Part shown: positions 10,847 through 22,258 of the stretch, in pieces
How the letters are laid out: the number at the start of each line of letters is the position of its first letter
Position numbering within the stretch: the first letter of the stretch is position 1
Assembly: GCA_022385755.1 (NCBI GenBank)
Contig: MU278360.1
Span: 217,692-281,691, forward strand
Source of the DNA: Trametopsis cervina
Lineage: Eukaryota > Basidiomycota > Agaricomycetes > Polyporales > Irpicaceae
Direction: 5' to 3'
Length of the DNA stretch: 64,000 nucleotides
Notes under the pieces: model-generated
The model's input: only the letters and a program-made list of their open reading frames with translations
What the model was told of the DNA's origin: nothing
The model's database searches: none
Made by a program: the position numbers and the translations under genes

Positions 10847-11753
10847 TTGCCACTGGTAATGCACTGAGAATCCTGAAATACTTGTTAGTGGACCGCAAGT
10901 AAAATGAGCAGACCTTCGACAGAATCCTCTGGCTTCTAAACCGTGATGCGCACGTGCCTCTCGACCTTTGGGCATCTGCGTCGGGAACGCAGCGAATAGA
11001 GCGGACAATGACAGCCCCGCCTCGAAACCCAGACGGTCCACTCACACAAGCGCATCACCAACTTACCGTACCACGCATCCAACACTCAAAATATCACACA
11101 ACGTCCATACCAATACCAGCACAACACTTCTCGTTCTTTAACCCCAAACAGCAATGTAATGGGTAGATATCGATAGAATAATACACGTCGTCCTCGTCCT
11201 CGTTCTTTTATTTTAACCCTCTTCTTTTCCAAAAACCGAAACAAAAAACAAAAACAAAAAGATCCCTACTCTACTCCTGGATTTTAGACGTATCGTGTCG
11301 TATCGTATCGTGTCGCGTCGTAAGGTCATAACCAGCGCGAACGACGCGACGCAACATAACGAAGCAGGGGTAGAGGGATGAAGAGGACGAGGGGGAGGAA
11401 CGACGAATGCGTTTTGAGTGGATTGAGTGAGGTGGGATGGGGATGGGGGGTCCATGCGATGCAGCGAAAAACCAAATGCGAATGTATGTGTGTGTTATGC
11501 AATGAGTATATGCGAGAGTGGATTGGATGATAATGGAACAAGAAATGGGTGAGATGAGATGGGGTAGAAGATTAAACTGGTGTTTGTGTTTGTGTTTGCG
11601 TTCATTCTTGTTCTTGCGTTGAGATGTGGTGATGCGATGGGCGAGAGACGTCTAGGAGGTCGATAACAGGGAGAGCATAGCGGTTGCGAGAGCAGGACAC
11701 GACAGACGAGGGAACGAGCACGAGCAGACTTTGCAGGCGAGGGAGCAACGAAG
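10847..11753. other. Intergenic / 3-prime region of the ECL1-like gene
   Basis: No gene recognised. At 11,289-11,322 there is a short pentamer tract (TATCG/TGTCG units) and near 11,230-11,262 an A-rich tract (AAAAAC repeats). The part next to 11,754 is probably the 3-prime UTR of the minus-strand ECL1-like gene. Confidence 0.45.
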
Positions 11754-13692
11754 CTACCGCCTCCTCTCCACCCCCTCGCGCGACCCCCTCCTCGCCCTCA
11801 ACCCACTCCGACCACCCCCAAGACCGGGCGCGTCCCCCCTAAGCGGCTCATCAAGCTCATGCACCCTCCTGCGCCCTCTAACCATCTCCCTCTCCTTCTC
11901 CTCTCTCTCCTCCTGCTCCCTCTCCTCCTTATCCTGCTCGTTCTCATCTTCATCGCTCGCAGCAGCGCACCCCCTCAACCCCCTCGTCAACGCCTCCACG
12001 AACTCGTACTTCCCCGACACGCCGATAGCAGCAGCAGCAGCGGACCGTCTGCGCGTGCGCCCACGCCATCCGGCTGCGGCGACGGGCGAGCTGGACACCC
12101 ACTCGGCCACCTTCTCGACGCTATCGATCCGCGCACGCTGCGCAGCCGACATCAACGTCCTCTCCCTCTCCCTCTCAAACAGATGTCTATCTTCCCGATC
12201 CCTTTCGCGGGGGGGAGGCGACCGTCCACTCTGCCTCTCCCTCCTACTAGACGCGCTCCTCAAATCCGTCTCCCTCTTCCTCGGCCTCCCCCGACCACGT
12301 TCCCTCTCCTCCATCATCTCTTCAGCGGAGAGTTGTGGTTGTGTGTCCTCGCGTCGGGGGACGGCGGGGGACGTCACGGGCGAGTTGGCGTGCGAGAAGT
12401 CTGCGGCGGGGATGACGACCGTCGCGTGGCTCACGCGCGGCGTCGTTGGGCTCGCGGCTTGCAGGCTACGGCTGAGTTGCATCAGCGCGCTAGGGGCGCG
12501 CCAATGACCTTTCCCCGCCGGTGAGGTCGCTGCTCCCGTCGATGAGTGTGCTGCAGAGGGCGAGGCTTGGCTCTGGAGGAGACTGAAGTAGGCGGGCAGG
12601 CTTGCACGGTTTCGTGTCTTGCGGCGGCGCTGCTGGTCGGGCGTAGACGACGCATGCGACTGGCGGTCGCCCTCCTCGGACAGGCACAGCGAGGAAGCAG
12701 CGTCATCGTCCGTGCCGTCGACGGACGAGAAGGGTGTGTACAGCGGCGACGGCATGCTCTTTCCCGACGCCGGCCCGCCAAAACTTGAGGCCGACGCAGA
12801 GGCCGAGCTCGTGGTTGCAGTGGTCCCGGACGAGTGACGAAGTAGCAAAGGGACAGTCGAGCGGTTGTTCGTAGACGACGGGCGGCGCGCGTACTGCATC
12901 ATCCCTCCGTGGGGAAGCGGGCGTAAGAAATGTTGCTGGTGTATAATATTGCGGTTATAAAACTGGTTCGGGCTCTTCGAGTCCTCAACGAGCTCAGGCT
13001 CGTCCTCGTTAGACCAAGCGACGGAGGACGAGTTCGACGAGGACGAGTGGGTGTGTCGGTGTCCGAGGGCAGAGGGGACGAGCGCGGGGACGTCGTCTGC
13101 CACGGCGGACGAGGAGGTGAGGAACGGCGAGGGGTAGGCGCTGCTGGGCCCGCTCGCGCTCGGGCTGGTGAGGGGCGAGGGCGCGGCGTCGAGCGTCGCG
13201 CAGGTCTCGCCGCAGTAGACGGTGCTGGGGAGAGAGGCGTGTCAGCTGTCTGTTTTTGAAAGATTTGGGGGAGCAGGACGTAGACGGAACGTAAGGGAGG
13301 GGAGAGGAAGATAAGGAGGTGGGTGCGCTTTATACTGGGTGTGCGGGGAGCGAATCGGGAGGGGTGTAGGTGCGATAGACGATAGACGAAGGGAGAAGCG
13401 AGGATGGGGCGAGGCGAGGTGAGACGAACGTGAGTGTGACGGACGATCAGAAACACTCGCGGGCACGCGGCGGGGAGGATGGAGGGACGTGCAGGGTTTG
13501 ACGGGATAAAGGGCAAAAACAGAAAGGAGCATGGGATGTGCGGGCGTGCATGCGCCTCGAGGAGGATAAAGATACGAAAAAGTACGAGGGGAGAGCGTAA
13601 TAGAGTAGTCATAGTTTGGACGAATGCGCTGCTCACCGATCCGAGTCCACTGGTCTGCCGCAGACCATGCATACTTGGGCCTCCTCGAACAT
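11754..13692 (-). CDS. ECL1-type zinc-binding protein (life-span regulatory factor family)
   Basis: Two exons: 13,637-13,692 (56 nt) and 11,754-13,224 (1471 nt), joined over a 412-bp intron, unusually long for this window. The total is 508 residues. The join restores CMVCGRPVDSDRTVYCGETC, a CxxC...YCxxxC zinc-binding pattern as in fungal Ecl1/2/3 proteins. In fission yeast these extend chronological life span and respond to nutrient stress; that role is known for the family and only inferred here. The rest is low-complexity: Ser-rich runs, HSSSSNSSS, basic/acidic stretches (RERERGRGRPRKRE) and a Glu-rich C-terminus. The start is the first ATG before the Cys pair. The second exon alone would start internally and lose half the zinc site. 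A partial copy of exon 1 lies at 3225-3640. Confidence 0.7.
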
Positions 13693-13910
13693 CTCTAGGA
13701 GTAGTGTGTATGCGTGCGTGCTTTGGGCACTGGCTGAAGTAGTTGTGCAGGGGGTGCGCTGTGCGCTAGCGGGTATGCCGCGGTCGGTCGTCGAGGTGCG
13801 GGACGAGGAAGAAGTAAAGTGGGCAGCAGGGGCACGGAGGGAGGAGGATGTCGGGAAGACAGGCGAGGGAGTTTATATGGGCAGAGTGACTGTTGCGGAA
13901 ACATGTCACT
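13693..13910 (-). promoter_or_regulatory. Promoter/5-prime UTR of the ECL1-like gene, duplicated upstream of DUF6535 copy 2
   Basis: Upstream sequence shared with 3,478-3,640 (blocks GTGCGCTGTGCGCT, GTCGTCGAGG, GGACGAGGA and GGAGGATGTCGGGA). The duplicated block therefore carried the promoter as well as exon 1. No TATA box is evident. Confidence 0.5.
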
Positions 13911-15362
13911 TGGGGGAGGAATGCGAGATATTGCGAACGGGGGGAGTGCACCGGTGACTGGGTGACTCGTGCGCTCGTGCTTGGGCCAGTGCCAGTTCGG
14001 TTGGTCACCCACCGCCGGCTCAGCTTGGTAAAATAACGGATCGGCGTCACGTTCCTGGGTCACACCCCCGCGGACGGGCTGCATCGGGCGTGCGGGGCCG
14101 TCCGCATATGGGAGGTGTGCACGATTCTGTCACCTCTGCGGGCAGGGCTCCACTGGCGCCTGTGACGCGCGAATCTAATCTAATCGCGGGTGCGTGACGG
14201 ATCTGATCTGCAGGGGAAACATCGCTGCTCGCTCTCGCACGTTTCCCCTCCCCGCCCACCCTCTTTCCAGAGGCCGTGGGTGCGCGAGCTCGAGGCCCAG
14301 TGCATGCATGGCTGCCGTCTACCGCGAACGTGACGCATGGGAATACAGTATAATATTGTGCCAGACCACTGTGCCACTGCTGCTGTCCTTGTTCCACCGC
14401 GTTCCATTCCAATAATGCAGGCCCACGTACACACCGGCGATGGATGCTGCCTGCCTGCCCAGCCATGTGTGCAAGCCAAGGGAGCACTAACCGTGCAGAC
14501 TACGGTCCCCCTAGTGCGATCACGTTCGCAGTGCGGTCTCGCCCGCGCATCTCTGCAGTTCTCTTGTTCGCCGGGGCAGTCACGGCAGCAGACTGAATGT
14601 TTGCGTTGTGCATTCGTTTGATTCGACTGTGTTCTGGACTGTATAGGGATGCGTCTGTCGGGCCTAAGAAGCGTTATTGGTTGTATTGCATCAGTTTAAG
14701 CAACAGCCTCGTCACGCCCAGTCGCACGTCGCCATCCCGTCTTCTCGGTCATAGCCCTCTATTCCACCATCGCTCGCACAAATAACCTTCACAGTCACGC
14801 ATCGCTCTCTCTGCTTGGTTGCACCCCTGCATCACACAGAACAGAACACAGAACACGCCGCGCTTCCACCCCCTTCTCTCGCTCGCTCGCTTCCGCCCGC
14901 CGCCAGCCGCTGCTTCCCACTCCCAAATATAACCGTGGCAACAGCGCACACACGCCCGCCATTGTCCGGACCCTACCTCTCCCAGATCGCACATCACCGC
15001 CAACAACACCCAACAACCCTCACAACCCTCACCACGCATGTGTGCATTAGCCACGATCGCGTCTTCTCCGCCTCGGCCGACGCTCACACCGTTCTAGGCC
15101 CTCATTAAAATCTTGACTGTGACTCGGGGAGTAGGGGAGGTTGCGCCCTTGATCGCATCGCAGCGCGGTCGTTCGGCGGCGATGCCCCAAATCGAAACGG
15201 GGGCGCATGTGCGCGCTCTCTTCTTCTTGCGTGCGCATCACCCGGATCGCGTGTCTGGCGATCTTCCACCGAAGTTACCGCATACACCATCACCGCTGCA
15301 TGCACGGGGCACAGTCATCCTTCCTCGGCCAGGTTATGAATGCATTCGGTGTGCATCTATCA

Positions 15363-15398
15363 TATTCGAATTCGAATTCGCATTCGCATTCGCATTCA
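15363..15398. repeat. Hexanucleotide microsatellite (ATTCGA/ATTCGC)
   Basis: Consecutive units of ATTCGA then CATTCG run for about 36 bp. Confidence 0.8.
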
Positions 15399-16846
15399 TG
15401 TCCGGCGGTCACACCTCTGCGGTTCGCTGCACGCACCGTGCCGCCCGATGCAGCACAAAGAACACAAAGAACTGAACCGTTCACTGTACTGTATGGTGGC
15501 ACTGAAACGACAGGCTGCGTGACTGCCCGTCCAAACTCAAACGCGCGCACTTCCCCTTCCGAGTCGTACTGTATGGCACGCTCAAAGGCAAACAGACGGC
15601 CCTGCACATCCGCACGGGAATCCCAACCTCCATTCACAGGAAGCCAGCGGGCCATCTTCTCCTATCTGTCTCCAAACATACACCGCAGCGAGCTCTCCTT
15701 CTCCATCTTTGCGTATCACCCCTCTACTTTCCAGGCGAGAAGCACACAAGTCCCCATCTGCGCGCGGCCCTGGCCTCCATCTGCGCGGTCCTATTTACGC
15801 CCGCCGACGTGGTTGTGCTCATCTCCGGTGGTGCGTGAAAGCACGAATGCATGAACGCATCATCATGATGCGGTTATTACAGTAACATGGTACGTCGCTA
15901 TACCCCGTTTTGCGTTTTTTAAAATTGTGTTTTGCATATCTTTGCTGGGATCACCGGTTGTTGGGTGCCCTGCGAGAATGCAAGAATGGAAACAGGATGC
16001 GTGGGCCGGAGCATGCTCTTCTGGGCTCCATGGTATGGTGTAAACTTACGCCTTCCATCATGCAATGGACTGTCCAGCACGCATAGATAAGGCTTCGCTC
16101 AAAGCTCCAGGACACCACTGTACTCAGCCTCAGCTTGTAGGGCGAAGCCCACCCACCACAAGGCGTCCGTAACAAGCTGCCTCGCTGCCTCGACGTTCTT
16201 CATTCCTCACCACTCTGGATGACGCCCCGCACGCATGGTACCCTGCCCATCTCATCCATCCCCGCGTCCACCCCTCAACCATTTGTCGTAAATCACCCCT
16301 CGACCACTGCTGAAAATCAAAGATCGGACCTAGACCGTCCGGTCCAGGTACACACCCTTCCAGCGGTTAACAACGACAACGACGAACAGTGCACGGTACA
16401 GCACATCACAGTAAGCATTTCACACTGGAATTTGTTGCAGCCCCAACTGCGCGGTTTCGATGGGACGGTTTGACAACCCCTCAAACTGCCCGTGACATCC
16501 CCTGAAATGACATCGACATCAAACATGTTATGTTATGTGGCCAGTGGGAGCCCGGAGGCGCGCTGTGGCCATCCCGGGCCCGGAGCTTGGTAACGGGCAC
16601 GTCCCGGATGAGCGGACGAGCGAGGCGCATACACTCACATTTCCGTGATGCAGTGCAGAGATGGCGCGCGCAGAGCGCGAGCACGCCACGATATTCATGT
16701 CATGTCACTCGTAAGCTGATCCAGTTCCAGTTCCAGTTACAATACGATATACAGTATTCGTGCAGACACTCGCTCACGAGACCAGCGATTTATCCGTGTC
16801 TCTATCCCAGTACGGTCTCGTGCACGAGCCCCAAATAAATGCAGTA

Positions 16847-16874
16847 ATTCATTCGCTCATTCGCTCATTCATTG
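16847..16874. repeat. Short octamer repeat (ATTCGCTC)
   Basis: ATTCATTCGCTC followed by ATTCGCTC and ATTCATTG; a small local duplication. Confidence 0.6.
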
Positions 16875-17913
16875 ATATATTCCGTTCGCATTCAAGCGTT
16901 CAAATGGGATGTCGCCCGAACATGCGCCGGGGCATAGCAACGGATGACAGGATAATCGAGCGCATGCGTGACGATGACGTTCGTCCATACGTATCGTAGC
17001 GCGTTTGTGTTGGGATCCCGCCCGCCGGGTGAGGTGCGTTGCGTTCTCGCGATGGTGGATGGTGGATGGGTCGGTTGTCACGCTGCGTGTGCTGCGTCAT
17101 CGGATGTCGTGCATCACGACTCTGACAACCTCGGGGAGCGCGAGTGGGAAACGCAGGTGAGGTGACGCAGTGCGTGCGTCAGCGCTGCGACACACATAAC
17201 ATCACTTTCTGCGAAACACACGTCTGTCCGTCCGGCCAACGTCTCACTTCCACACACCCCTACCCGTGCGCGCCTACAATATTCTTGTCACACTGTATCA
17301 CAGCTCACAACCCAAAAAATGCACGCTGCAATTTTTAAGCTTTGAGAGCGTGACACGGTTGTACACGTGAGCGTGAGCGCGCGTTTGGGTGTGTGATGTG
17401 ATGTGATTTGATCCGTGCGGACGCCTCCGAGCGGATGAAAGGCAGAGATGACGAACGGTGTTGCGTCGTTGTCGTGTTTTTTTCTTCTCCTCCTTCCTTT
17501 TCTTCTTTTCTTCTGCGAGGGTTTTTTGAGTGGGCGGTTGCTGCGCGTTGGATCGTTGGGGTTTACAGTACAGAACCGAACCGGTTGTCACTGGGCAGTC
17601 AGAGTCATGCGTCGAGGGACAGCACTTTTTTTTTTTCGTCCGTGTATCCAAGTAGCCGAGGTGTTGTGTTGTTCCAGAAGGATGGACACCGTCCGTCCGT
17701 CGCCATACCGCGCGATTAATCGTACAGCAGCAGTCATGCATGCAGCACTGTTGTGTAAATGAAAAAGGTTAAAAATGAAAAATGGTCGTCCGCTCGGACA
17801 CACGTGCGAGCCCGGGGTGGATAGATGTGTTCTTCCTCCTAGTCAATATCACACCTTCCTCAAAATTGCCAGTAAAAGAGGAGAAAGCTGGAAATGCGAC
17901 AGCTCCGTCCTCG

Positions 17914-18072
17914 ATATATATAAATACATCACCCACAGCACATCTACAACACCGCGCACCGCGCATACTGCACACAAGCATGGAACAACCATACAGCGAC
18001 CAACGTTGCCCATCCACCGGCTCCGGGTACGTGCCTCTCAAATCCTGTGCAACCAACCCACCCCTTCATTAA
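17914..18072 (+). promoter_or_regulatory. Isolated TATA-box-like element with ATG and short open frame downstream
   Basis: A TATATATAAATA element (17,914-17,926) is followed about 55 bp later by an ATG (17,980) in an A-preceded context (CAAGC ATG G). The ATG opens a 30-codon frame (MEQPYSDQRCPSTGSG...) ending at 18,072; a GTACGT donor-like site interrupts it at codon 16. The layout looks like a core promoter for a small transcript, but no second exon or protein family was recognised. It may also be chance in AT-rich sequence. Confidence 0.3.
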
Positions 18073-19849
18073 AATGCCATGCCATGTCACGCCAGGGCTA
18101 ATTCGTCCTCCCCTGCGTAGGGTGGTCTGGGCCGTTCGCCTCGTCTCGCCGTGTGAGGCCTAAGCCTAAAGACCCTAAACGTTCGACGGTGCATACCGTA
18201 CCGCTCGTCCCAACGCACACACATCGTTAGGTAATTATAAGTAAGTCTAGTTGTACTAGCACTACTAGATAGTATGCGGAAGCAGGCGGTTCGACTACAA
18301 GTTCGATTCTAGGAATCTCCTATGCAATACAATACAATACATTAAATTAAACCGCACACACCCATGACCACGATCGATATCTCAGATAACAACACCCAAA
18401 ATGCGGGGTAAGGTAACAAGGTAACGCAAAACGCTTGCCTTGCCTATCCGTGACCGCCTTTGCCTCCGTCACCCTGTCTTCCTATCCCCTCCTCCTGTTG
18501 TGGCCTGTACAGGAAACTGCGGAGGCGGGAGTCGCACGGGCTCGGGAGTATCGAGTATCGCTGGGCCCCTGAGCTGAGGGAGGGCGTGCCGGTTGGAGCA
18601 GGCCAGCCGTGGGCGATTAGGATTAGGATTACTGGGGAGTGTGCTAGTAATCGTTGCTGATAAGCTGTGTGTACAGTCAAGTTCTGTCACACTTTGGCGA
18701 CCCGTGCGCGCCGACACATCCTACGAGCCTCAGACCGTCTTCACATGTACGGCGCGGGTGCTCAGACAGATCTCTTATGCATACGGGCACGGTTACTAAC
18801 CACGCTGACCTCCTGAAACGAGCCACGAACCGGCGACCAGTGCTTATTTCCAAACCAGACGGCCGGCAACTGGCGCGTCACGCGCAGAGATCTCCTGACT
18901 TCCCCCACAATGCGGGGTAAAGAAAGGGGATGCGTGGCCGTACGGTACGGTACAGTAGCTAAAGGGGAGAACAGATGAGCGCACTGAGGGGGACAGCTGA
19001 CTAGGGATTGTGCCTTGAGGCACTAGGGAGTGCTGGGCTACTATTGAGTTAGCTAGCAGGTAAGGCGATAGGCGAGACTGGGGCAAGGCTGTTTTTAGGA
19101 GGTGTTGTCCGTAGACTTGTACTCCAGACTAGAGATGATGTGCATAGGGACACTTAGGATTGTTGTTCCTGCCTGCTGATGTACTTCAGTCCACTATGTA
19201 CTGTCATCGCGGGGCCACTCAGTAATGACGCATACACCCAGCTCCCAATCTCCCAATTCCACGCAGCACAACAACAACAACGCAGAGTTAGCAGAGGCAT
19301 CCAACACTCCTGATCCCAACACCCACAGCTCAGCTCCCGTCAGACGTTGTGGAGCCCCAAGACGCAAGATGGCCCTGGCGCGCAGACGCAGATCTACGCG
19401 TGGAGCGGCGCAGCGCAGTGTAGTGTAGTGCGTGACGTACTGTGCCGAGCCAGGTCGAACTCCAAGCGGTCCAGGAACACACATCGTCGTGACACCAGCA
19501 CCAGCGGAGTGGGGCTGCAGCGTTACCGCTGATCTGTCCAACCTTATCACTTCGGCCGCGGGTCAGAGGTGAGGAGGAGCGTTACTTCATCCGGTGGGTG
19601 GGCTGAGTTCAGTTCGGCTCGCCGAGAGTGAGTTGGTCACGGTGGATTTGTGCTGTCCGGCGGCAGCGGCGGTGAGGCGTGACGGGCTCGGCCTTGCGGT
19701 GGTGGAATTCTACAGTGGTATATCGAACGGAAATAGTATGCTACACTGATTGTTTTTGTAATGAGTACTGTGCGTCTCTGGTGCTACGTACCTACGTCGC
19801 CACTCGTGCGCCGTGGAGTCGAACCTCTGCGACGACTACGTCGAGGCAA
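18073..19849. other. Gene-poor interval, part 2
   Basis: No gene recognised. It contains a small CAATA repeat at 18,325-18,340 and a GGTA(C/G) cluster near 18,937-18,952. The segment nearest 19,850 is probably the 3-prime UTR of the eIF2B-beta gene. Confidence 0.45.
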
Positions 19850-21557
19850 TCACAACTCGTGATCTTCGTCGTCGTATGTCTCCTTGATCAATCTACGAGT
19901 AACACCGAATCAGTATCACCGAGCATCAGCGTAAGAACGAGAGACAACATACCTATAAACCGCAGACGGCGGGTGGTCTCCACTGCAAAAGCAAAACACC
20001 TCATCAGCACCTAACCCCTACCTGCAACGCGACCGTACTCACTCATTCGTAATAAACACATCCACCATCTCCGGCCCCACATAATCATAATACGGATTCA
20101 ACACCTCAACCTCGCCCCCCACAAGCTTCCCCTCCTTAAACCCCAACACACTACTCGGGTCCGCAAAATCCAGCGCCCCAAACTCATGGTACAGATTCCA
20201 CAGCGGCGTGAACTTGAACTGCCCGCCGCACACCACCACGGGCACGCGGTGCACCCGCGCCGCGGCTGCTGCGAGGAGAGAGCCCGCGATGGCGAACATG
20301 CCGCCGTTTGCGAGGATCGCGTGTGCGCCGAGCAGGACTTTGTTCACGCGCGACATTATTGCGTAGATTGAGGAGTCGGGGACGAGGAAGGTGCTTATTC
20401 CGGCTGCTGAGAGGGAGCGTGCCATTTCGTGCCCGCTGTATCTGTTGCACGAACGCGCAAACGTGAGTGGATGCTGCGTATGTGAGAGATGTGCAAGGGG
20501 AGACTCACGAGGGACTCGTCTCGGCGACGATCACAGTATAACTTCGGTGGTGCGCCGCCGCCTTCAAGAACGCCTCGACAGTTTTCGAATGTCCGAGCGT
20601 CAGTATGATCTCGCTGTCCCACACACAATCAGCAACGCGCATAATCAGACGACAGAGAACACGTACTCAGAATGTATATGATTCTTCGCATTCTTCGACA
20701 CATTATCATAAACAGTCTCAAGCTCATCTAACACATCCTGAATCGCCTCCATAAGCACCGGCTTCAAGCTCTTCGCGAACGCGTCCGGATCATGCTCGTC
20801 CCCCGCCACCGCGCCGTTCTCGATCGACCTCGCGAGCCCGGACGGAGCACCCCCGTCTGCGGAGGCTTTGTTGTACCCGATGCGCTGTTTGCTCGGCTGG
20901 CCTTGGAGGACGAAGTTCGCGATGGAGAATACGCCTTTTGATGATGCGGATGTGGGGGCGGGGGCGGCGGTGGAGGGAGTGGTGGTGGGGGTGGGGGTGG
21001 GGAGGCCTTTGCTGGCGGTGTTGTATTCTTCGCGGACGTGGTGCAGGATCTTGCGCACCGTGTTCCCGACCGTATGTTCTACCCGACACGCATCAGTCAC
21101 TTCAATTCATTCTCTCCTTCCTGAGCCTCTCTCTTTCTCTCTCTTTAGATCTCTGTACATCGAGATCTGTATCCCAGCTCCGCCTGCGTGCGATTCCGAC
21201 AGTAAAACACACCTTTGGGCTGCGCCTCCACGAGCCGCTTCCCGACGTGCCGGATGAGCGCGACGAGCTGATCGATGTTCGAGAACCGCGCTTTCGAGAC
21301 GACCTGCCGCAGCACGCGTACTGTCTCTAGTGCTGCTTCGCGTGAGCCGACGACCTGTCTGCGTATGCGATCTCAGCTTTTGGATTCTATGAGGGAGGGA
21401 AGATGAGGGAAGGGGGAGGGAAGGGGGAGACGTACCGGCGTCGTAGCTTTGAGACGAGGATGTCGACGGAGCGGAAGGTCTGTGTTGGTGGTGATGGCAG
21501 TGGGGCTGTTGTTGTTGTTGGTGTGGCGGAGGTGGATGCCTCAGATGCGGGTGCCAT
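19850..21557 (-). CDS. GCD7: Translation initiation factor eIF2B, beta subunit
   Basis: Regulatory subunit of the eIF2B guanine-nucleotide exchange complex, which recharges eIF2 with GTP in the cytosol. Seven exons, about 420 residues. The N-terminal part has VDILVSKLRRR and VVGSREAALETVRVLRQVV. The middle has EHTVGNTVRKILHHVREEY with a Pro/Thr/Gly-rich insertion. The C-terminal Rossmann-like part has EIILTLGHSKTVEAFLK, TVIVAETSPS, SRVNKVLLGAHAILANGG, VPVVVCGGQFKFTPLW and VDVFITNDGDHPPSAVYR. The C-terminus uses a 30-nt micro-exon (19,953-19,982) and a last exon ending YDDEDHEL. The start chosen is the ATG before APASEAS; another in-frame ATG lies 24 nt upstream. Confidence 0.92.
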
Positions 21558-22258
21558 TTTCGTCAAATTGTCAAACTTCAAGATTGAGTGTGTGTTTGAG
21601 CAGTAAGCAGCTTCTCCCTTCGTTCTTCAGATTCAGATATCTAGTAAGCAGAGGGTTCAGTCAGATCTGGAATTCCGGATAACAAGCCCACATACCACGA
21701 CCTCGCCGAGTCGGATTCCGCGCGCTGTGGCTGAAGCAAGTTTACCGCAGTTATTCAGATGTGATGTTTCCCGGCGGAGGACTGCGAATAATTTCATGAG
21801 ATCAGTGCGCGCGCTAGCGCCGGAACGAGTCATTGCACTCCGTCGATCAAGTTGCCTGTTAGGGTAATTGGAACTTGGAGGAACGCGGGAGTGGTCAAGT
21901 GACCTGCTCGACGCTTAGATACATATCTTCAGGACAGAAAGTATTGTGGCCTGTTAGAATGCCTACAAGAGGCGTCGTATTGCGCCGTAATACGAGCCCC
22001 TTAGCATTCACTAATTACCAGCGTAGTGCTTGCGTGGAAGGTCTTTCAATTGAGCATCCCTCACTAGCAAGCCGCGTAGACCATGTCAAGTGACCTGATC
22101 AACTCTCGAGATGTCCAGAGAGAAAGATACCTGGACTCAAAAGATGATCTACGAGATGCAACATGCTTGTGAGGTAGCAAGAATTCCTAGTATCGATTAG
22201 ATCCCAAGCGCGATAAGATAGATTTTCTACTCTAGACCGAGCGCGGCCGCTCAGACCA
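21558..22258. other. Intergenic between eIF2B-beta start and GUF1 end
   Basis: Upstream region of the eIF2B-beta gene and 3-prime region of GUF1, both minus strand. No gene or RNA recognised. Confidence 0.5.

Larger units (their letters stand above)
13911..17880. other. Gene-poor interval, part 1
   Basis: Almost 4 kb with no recognisable protein, rRNA or tRNA. Open frames here are short, overlap on both strands, and lack family motifs and plausible exon chains. The composition is mixed, with CT-rich and GT-rich stretches. It could hold long promoters or non-coding RNA; nothing further can be supported. Confidence 0.5.

Noticed and set aside
11731..12507. 258-codon plus-strand open frame
   Set aside because: It is antisense to the long second exon of the ECL1-like gene, rich in Leu/Ser/Pro from low-complexity reverse reading, with no family motif.
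18280..18345. tRNA-like stretch with GGTTCGACT and AGTTCGATTCT motifs
   Set aside because: The T-arm would have two mismatches in five pairs, no matching acceptor stem was found, and no sensible anticodon arm could be placed.
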